From Gammaproteobacteria bacterium (lineage in GTDB: Bacteria > Pseudomonadota > Gammaproteobacteria > Xanthomonadales > Xanthomonadaceae), in contig JAUIJO010000125.1 in assembly GCA_030431185.1 (NCBI GenBank), forward strand, positions 1 through 9,350: a DNA stretch of 9,350 nucleotides, written 5' to 3'. Numbering within the stretch: position 1 is the first letter of the stretch; the number at the start of each line of letters is the position of its first letter. A program made the position numbers and the translations under genes. Positions 5,772 through 9,350 of this stretch are shown here, in pieces. Below the pieces are notes generated by a model, which was given only the letters and a program-made list of their open reading frames with translations, did no database searches and was not told where the DNA came from.

Positions 5772-5816
5772 GCTGTATATACGTGCGGGGCAATCGCTGC
5801 CTCGTGGAGTCGCCGC

Positions 5817-8294
5817 ATGGCCAAGAACCTTCTCATCGTCGAATCGCCCGCCAAGGCCAAGACGATCAACAAATACCTGGGCAAGGACTTCACCGTCCTG
5901 GCCTCCTATGGCCATGTCCGCGACCTGGTGCCCAAGGAGGGCGCGGTCGACCCCGACCACGACTTCGCGATGCGCTACGACCTGATCGAGAAGAACGAGA
6001 AGCACGTCGCGGCGATCGCGAAGGCCGCCAAGAGCGCCGACGCCCTGTTCCTGGCGACCGATCCCGATCGCGAGGGCGAGGCGATCAGCTGGCACATCGC
6101 GGAGATCCTCGGCGAGCGCGGCCTGCTCAAGGACAAGACCCTGCAGCGGGTGGTCTTCACCGAGATCACCCCGCGCGCGATCAAGGAGGCGATGAACGAG
6201 CCGCGGGACATCTCCACGCCGATGGTCGACGCCCAGCAGGCGCGCCGGGCGCTGGATTACCTGGTCGGCTTCAACCTGTCGCCGGTGTTGTGGCGCAAGA
6301 TCCAGGCCGGGCTTTCGGCCGGCCGCGTGCAGTCGCCGGCGCTGCGCATGATCGTCGAGCGCGAGGAAGAGATCGAAGCCTTCAAGGCGCGCGAGTACTG
6401 GTCGGTCGAAGCCGAGTGCAAGCATCCCAGGCAGGACTTCACCGCGCGCCTGGTCAAGCTCGACGGCAAGAAGTTCGAGCAGTTCACGCTCACCGACGGT
6501 GAGGCCGCCGAAGCGGCGCGCCAGCGGATCGTCGCCGCCGCCGGCGGCGCGCTGCAGGTCACCGACGTCAACTCCAAGGAGCGCAAGCGCCGTCCGGCGC
6601 CGCCCTTCACCACATCGACGCTGCAGCAGGAAGCCTCGCGCAAGCTGGGCTTCACCACCAAGCGCACCATGCAGGTCGCCCAGAAGCTCTACGAGGGCGT
6701 GGCGATCGGGGACGAGGGTACCGTCGGCCTGATCAGCTACATGCGTACCGACTCGGTCAACCTGTCGATGGATGCGCTGGCCGAGCTGCGCGACGTCATC
6801 GCCCGCGACTTCGGCACCGGTGCGTTGCCCGACAAGCCCAATGCGTACCAGACCAAGTCCAAGAACGCGCAGGAGGCCCACGAGGCGATCCGCCCGACCT
6901 CCGCGCTGCGCACCCCGGCGCAGGTGTCGCGCTACCTGGACGACGACCAGCGCCGCCTCTACGAGCTGATCTGGAAGCGCGCCGTCGCCTGCCAGATGAT
7001 CCCGGCGAGACTCAATACCGTGTCGATCGACATGGCCGCCGGCAGCGAGCACAGCTTCCGCGTGTCGGGGACCACCGTGATCGACCCCGGCTTCCTGGCC
7101 GTCTACGAGGAAGGCAAGGACAGCAAGGGCAAGGACGACGACGACGAGGGTCGCAAGCTCCCGGCGATGCAGCCCGGCGACCGCATCCCGCTCGACCGCA
7201 TCCATGCCGACCAGCATTTCACCGAGCCGCCGCCGCGCTTCTCGGAAGCCTCGCTGGTCAAGGCGCTCGAGGAGTACGGCATCGGCCGTCCCTCGACCTA
7301 CGCTTCGATCATCGCCACGTTGATGTTCCGCAAGTACGTCGAGCTCGAGAGCCGCCGCTTCCGCCCGACCGACGTGGGGCGCGCGGTGAGCAAGTTCCTG
7401 TCCAACCATTTCCCGCGCTACGTCGACTACGACTTCACCGCGCGCATGGAGGACGAGCTGGACGCCATCAGCCGGGGCGAGGAAGCCTGGGTGCCCCTGA
7501 TGGAACGCTTCTGGGGGCCGTTCAAGCAGCTGGTCGACGAGAAGAAGGAGTCGCTCGACAAGATCGACTCGGGCAGCGTCCGCGTGCTCGGCGACGACCC
7601 GGCCAGCGGCCGCCAGGTCAGCGCGCGCATCGGCAAGTACGGCCCGCTCGTGCAGATGGGCACCGTCGAGGACGAGGAAAAGCCGAAGTTCGCCTCGCTC
7701 CAGCCCGGCCAGAGCATCTACGCGATCAGCCTCGAGGAAGCGCTGGTGCTGTTCCAGATGCCGCGCGCCCTGGGCGAGTCCAATGGCGAGCCGGTCAGCG
7801 TCGGCATCGGCCGCTTCGGTCCGTTCGCCAAGCGTGGCAGCACCTATGCGTCCCTGAAGAAGGAGGACGACCCCTTCACCATCGACTTCGCCCGTGCCGT
7901 CGAGCTGGTGGAGGAAAAGGAAGAGATCGCCCGCAACCGGATCATCCGCGAGTGGGAGGGCCATGACGTCCAGGTCCTCAACGGCCGCTTCGGGCCGTAC
8001 CTCAGCGATGGCAAGATGAACGGCAAGATCCCGAAGGACCGCGAACCGGCCTCGATCGGACTCGAGGAGGCGCTCAAGCTGCTGGAAGAAACCGGCAAGC
8101 CGGTGCGCAGCCGCTTCGCCAAGAAGGCCGCCAAGAAGGCACCGGCGAAGAAGGTGGCCAAGAAGACGGCGGCGACCAGGGCACCCGCGAAGAAGGCCGC
8201 CAAGAAGGCGACGAAGAAGACGGCGAAGAAGGCCGCAAAGAAAGCCGCAAAGAAGGCACCGGCGAAGAAGGCCGCGGGCAAGACCGCCGGCTGA
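5817..8294 (+). CDS. topA: DNA topoisomerase I (type IA) with lysine-rich C-terminal tail
   Basis: Relaxes negative supercoils by transient single-strand cleavage. It has 825 residues. The Toprim domain (about 1-140) carries the metal-binding Glu9 in LLIVESPAKAK and the DPDRE motif (82-86). The type IA core runs to about 580; the catalytic tyrosine is Tyr308 in SYMRTDS (307-313), and EAIRPT (356-361) and GIGRPSTYA (488-496) are conserved. Three C-terminal topoisomerase repeats follow (GKYGP 606-610, GRFGP 665-669, GRFGP 723-727). Unlike E. coli TopA (865 residues, Cys4 zinc fingers), only Cys201 and Cys392 are present, so there are no zinc ribbons; the protein ends in an Ala/Lys/Pro tail (about 768-825) with 11 KK pairs, probably a non-specific DNA-binding tail. 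ATG 5817 follows GGAG (5806-5809) by 7 nt. Intact and certainly functional-looking. Confidence 0.98.
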   Translation: MAKNLLIVESPAKAKTINKYLGKDFTVLASYGHVRDLVPKEGAVDPDHDFAMRYDLIEKNEKHVAAIAKAAKSADALFLATDPDREGEAISWHIAEILGERGLLKDKTLQRVVFTEITPRAIKEAMNEPRDISTPMVDAQQARRALDYLVGFNLSPVLWRKIQAGLSAGRVQSPALRMIVEREEEIEAFKAREYWSVEAECKHPRQDFTARLVKLDGKKFEQFTLTDGEAAEAARQRIVAAAGGALQVTDVNSKERKRRPAPPFTTSTLQQEASRKLGFTTKRTMQVAQKLYEGVAIGDEGTVGLISYMRTDSVNLSMDALAELRDVIARDFGTGALPDKPNAYQTKSKNAQEAHEAIRPTSALRTPAQVSRYLDDDQRRLYELIWKRAVACQMIPARLNTVSIDMAAGSEHSFRVSGTTVIDPGFLAVYEEGKDSKGKDDDDEGRKLPAMQPGDRIPLDRIHADQHFTEPPPRFSEASLVKALEEYGIGRPSTYASIIATLMFRKYVELESRRFRPTDVGRAVSKFLSNHFPRYVDYDFTARMEDELDAISRGEEAWVPLMERFWGPFKQLVDEKKESLDKIDSGSVRVLGDDPASGRQVSARIGKYGPLVQMGTVEDEEKPKFASLQPGQSIYAISLEEALVLFQMPRALGESNGEPVSVGIGRFGPFAKRGSTYASLKKEDDPFTIDFARAVELVEEKEEIARNRIIREWEGHDVQVLNGRFGPYLSDGKMNGKIPKDREPASIGLEEALKLLEETGKPVRSRFAKKAAKKAPAKKVAKKTAATRAPAKKAAKKATKKTAKKAAKKAAKKAPAKKAAGKTAG
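8133..8271 (+). repeat. Repeats encoding the TopA lysine-rich tail
   Basis: This GC-rich coding stretch is built of variations on aagaaggccgcc. An identical 22-nt segment occurs at 8133-8154 and 8250-8271, offset by 117 bp (39 codons, in frame), encoding KKAPAKK each time. Tail length could vary between strains by in-frame recombination or slippage. Confidence 0.75.
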
Positions 8295-8316
8295 CCGCCG
8301 CCCTCCGCCCCACTCG

Positions 8317-8347
8317 AACGGCCACCTTCGTGTGGCCGTTTGCGTTT
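8317..8347 (+). terminator. Intrinsic terminator of topA
   Basis: A 9-bp perfect stem, aacggccac (8317-8325) with gtggccgtt (8332-8340), around a CTTCGT loop is followed by tgcgttt. It lies 22 nt after the topA stop. A further T-rich stretch (8364-8393) follows. It separates topA transcription from the LPMO gene. Confidence 0.75.
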
Positions 8348-8562
8348 GCAGGCTGGATGTCCTGTTTTGTCTTTTTTGTCTGATTTCTTTATTCAAGACA
8401 GCGCTGGACATATCAATTACCTGCATAAGCGCACCGAAAAGACACAGAAGCCCCATGTAATGCGGCCCTGTTCCGTTGGGGCGATCACAATTCTTCATGA
8501 CATCGTTGTCTATCCTGCCGACCGGGGGATCCGGACAGGACATCCACACGAGGGACACCGTC
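8348..8562 (+). promoter_or_regulatory. AT-richer leader/promoter region of the LPMO gene
   Basis: Base composition changes sharply here: 8360-8460 is T- and A-rich compared with its flanks. No clean sigma70 promoter stands out; the best weak pairs are TTTATT (8388-8393) with TATCAA (8411-8416) at 17 bp, and TTGTCT (8367-8372) with TATTCA (8390-8395) at 17 bp. The ribosome site GAGGGA (8550-8555) is 7 nt from ATG 8563. The region probably holds the promoter and control sites of an inducible secreted enzyme (inference). Confidence 0.4.
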
Positions 8563-9350
8563 ATGAAGACACACCCACGCCTGAGCCTCGGCGCGATCGC
8601 CGCCTGCCTGCTCATGGGCGCCCTGCCCACCGGCGAAGCCCGGGCCCACGGCACCATGGTCAAGCCCGTCAGCCGCATCTATGCCTGCGCCCAGGGCAAC
8701 CGCGAGAACCCCGCCGACCCGGCCTGCCGCGCCGCCTGGGAAGTCGCCGGTCCGCAGCTGTTCTACGACTGGATGGGCATCAACCAGGCCAATGCGAACG
8801 GCAACCACCAGGCGGTGGTGCCCGACGGCAAGCTGTGCAGCGGCAACAACCCGACGTTCCGCGGCCTCGACCTGGTGCGCAGCGACTGGCAGGCCACCGA
8901 CATCGCGCCGGAGGCCAACGGTCGCTATGAGTTCCTGTTCAAGGGCACCGCGCCGCACTCGACCCGCGACTGGGTGTTCTACGTGACCCCGGAAGGCTGG
9001 AACCCCGACACCGCGCTGAAGTGGTCCGACCTGCAAGAGTTCTGCCGCATCGGCAACACGCCGCTGTCGGCCGACGGCAACTACCACCTGAGCTGCGCGC
9101 TGCCGCAGCGCAGCGGGCGCCACGTGATCTACAACACCTGGCAGCGTTCGGACTCGACGGAAGCCTTCTACACCTGCATGGACGTCAAGTTCGCCGGCGG
9201 CGGCAACCCGCCCCCGCCGCCGCAGTGGCAGGATGCGGGCGCGCTGGTGGCGCAGAATGCCTTGCCCGTCGGCACGCAGGTTTCGCTGCGCGTGTTCAAT
9301 GCCGACGGCAGCGATGCCGAGCGGATCGACGTCGACATCGCCACCGCCGC
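8563..9350 (+). CDS. Secreted AA10 lytic polysaccharide monooxygenase (chitin-binding protein), 3' end outside window
   Basis: Copper enzyme that oxidatively cleaves crystalline chitin or cellulose outside the cell. The visible part is 262 residues. A signal peptide (1-28) ends in ARA, so the mature protein starts with His29 (HGTMVKPVSRIYAC), as required for the histidine brace. The second copper ligand is His132 in TAPHSTRDW, with Ala130 and the axial Phe202 (EAFYTC). NHQAVVPDGKLCSG (81-94) is a family signature. Six cysteines (42, 55, 92, 161, 178, 205) suggest three disulfides. After a GGGNPPPPP linker (212-220), a second domain begins (WQDAGALVAQNALPVGTQVSLRVF), resembling the GbpA second domain; a carbohydrate-binding module may follow outside the window. 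GAGGGA (8550-8555) supports ATG 8563. Substrate (chitin or cellulose) cannot be settled from sequence alone. Confidence 0.95.
   Translation, partial: MKTHPRLSLGAIAACLLMGALPTGEARAHGTMVKPVSRIYACAQGNRENPADPACRAAWEVAGPQLFYDWMGINQANANGNHQAVVPDGKLCSGNNPTFRGLDLVRSDWQATDIAPEANGRYEFLFKGTAPHSTRDWVFYVTPEGWNPDTALKWSDLQEFCRIGNTPLSADGNYHLSCALPQRSGRHVIYNTWQRSDSTEAFYTCMDVKFAGGGNPPPPPQWQDAGALVAQNALPVGTQVSLRVFNADGSDAERIDVDIATA

Noticed and set aside
8474..8490. Possible Crp/Clp-type site (TCACA half at 8485-8489) upstream of the LPMO gene
   Set aside because: The matching left half (expected TGTGA) is absent; a single 5-bp half-site is not enough.
4635..8678. A 1347-codon open frame on the minus strand, antisense to the GYF_2-RDD gene and topA
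   Set aside because: It mirrors topA, whose motifs are intact. The translation is low-complexity and compositionally driven (for example GLLRRLLRRLLGG runs opposite the lysine-rich tail). Long stop-free antisense frames are expected at this GC content.
8340..8930. A 196-codon plus-strand frame overlapping the LPMO gene
   Set aside because: It begins in the terminator and runs out of frame through the signal peptide and catalytic domain of a clearly recognisable LPMO.

Overview
This is a GC-rich (roughly two-thirds G+C by eye), densely coding stretch of a gammaproteobacterial chromosome, most likely from the Xanthomonadales/Lysobacteraceae (Lysobacter, Luteimonas or a relative). This rests on gene order (def divergent from a LysM-protein gene, then dprA, smg and topA), on Smg and TopA proteins of the xanthomonad type, and on extreme third-position GC that produces very long antisense open frames. 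Genus-level placement is inference.

Layout. Positions 1-367 (minus strand) hold the 5' part of peptide deformylase (def). Back-to-back promoters at 415-475 separate it from a secreted LysM protein (533-1690) that sits in the same place as the TsaP-type protein of Pseudomonas. A strong hairpin terminator (1742-1773) follows. Then come dprA (1812-2978; DNA-uptake recombination mediator) and smg (3069-3557; DUF494). A 263-bp gap with inverted repeats and a good sigma70-like promoter leads to two adjacent genes whose products share an N-terminal GYF_2 (DUF4339) domain. The first (3821-4543) joins that domain, through a proline-rich linker, to a membrane-anchored type IV pilin-like domain. The second (4677-5624) joins it to an RDD membrane domain. 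After a terminator (5737-5771) comes topA (5817-8294), encoding DNA topoisomerase I with a lysine/alanine-rich tail in place of zinc fingers. A terminator and an AT-richer gap (8295-8562) precede a gene for a secreted AA10 lytic polysaccharide monooxygenase (LPMO), cut off by the window end.

How the parts fit. def, dprA, smg and topA are conserved housekeeping or information-processing genes that often cluster. The LysM/TsaP-like protein and DprA both relate to the type IV pilus and natural transformation. The GYF_2-pilin and GYF_2-RDD pair is the least ordinary part: a pilin fold that appears to have lost its processing signal and carries a cytoplasmic GYF_2 domain instead, next to a second membrane protein with the same cytoplasmic domain. 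The LPMO looks like an accessory chitin- or polysaccharide-degradation gene placed after topA.

No tRNA, rRNA, CRISPR array, insertion sequence or phage gene was seen.
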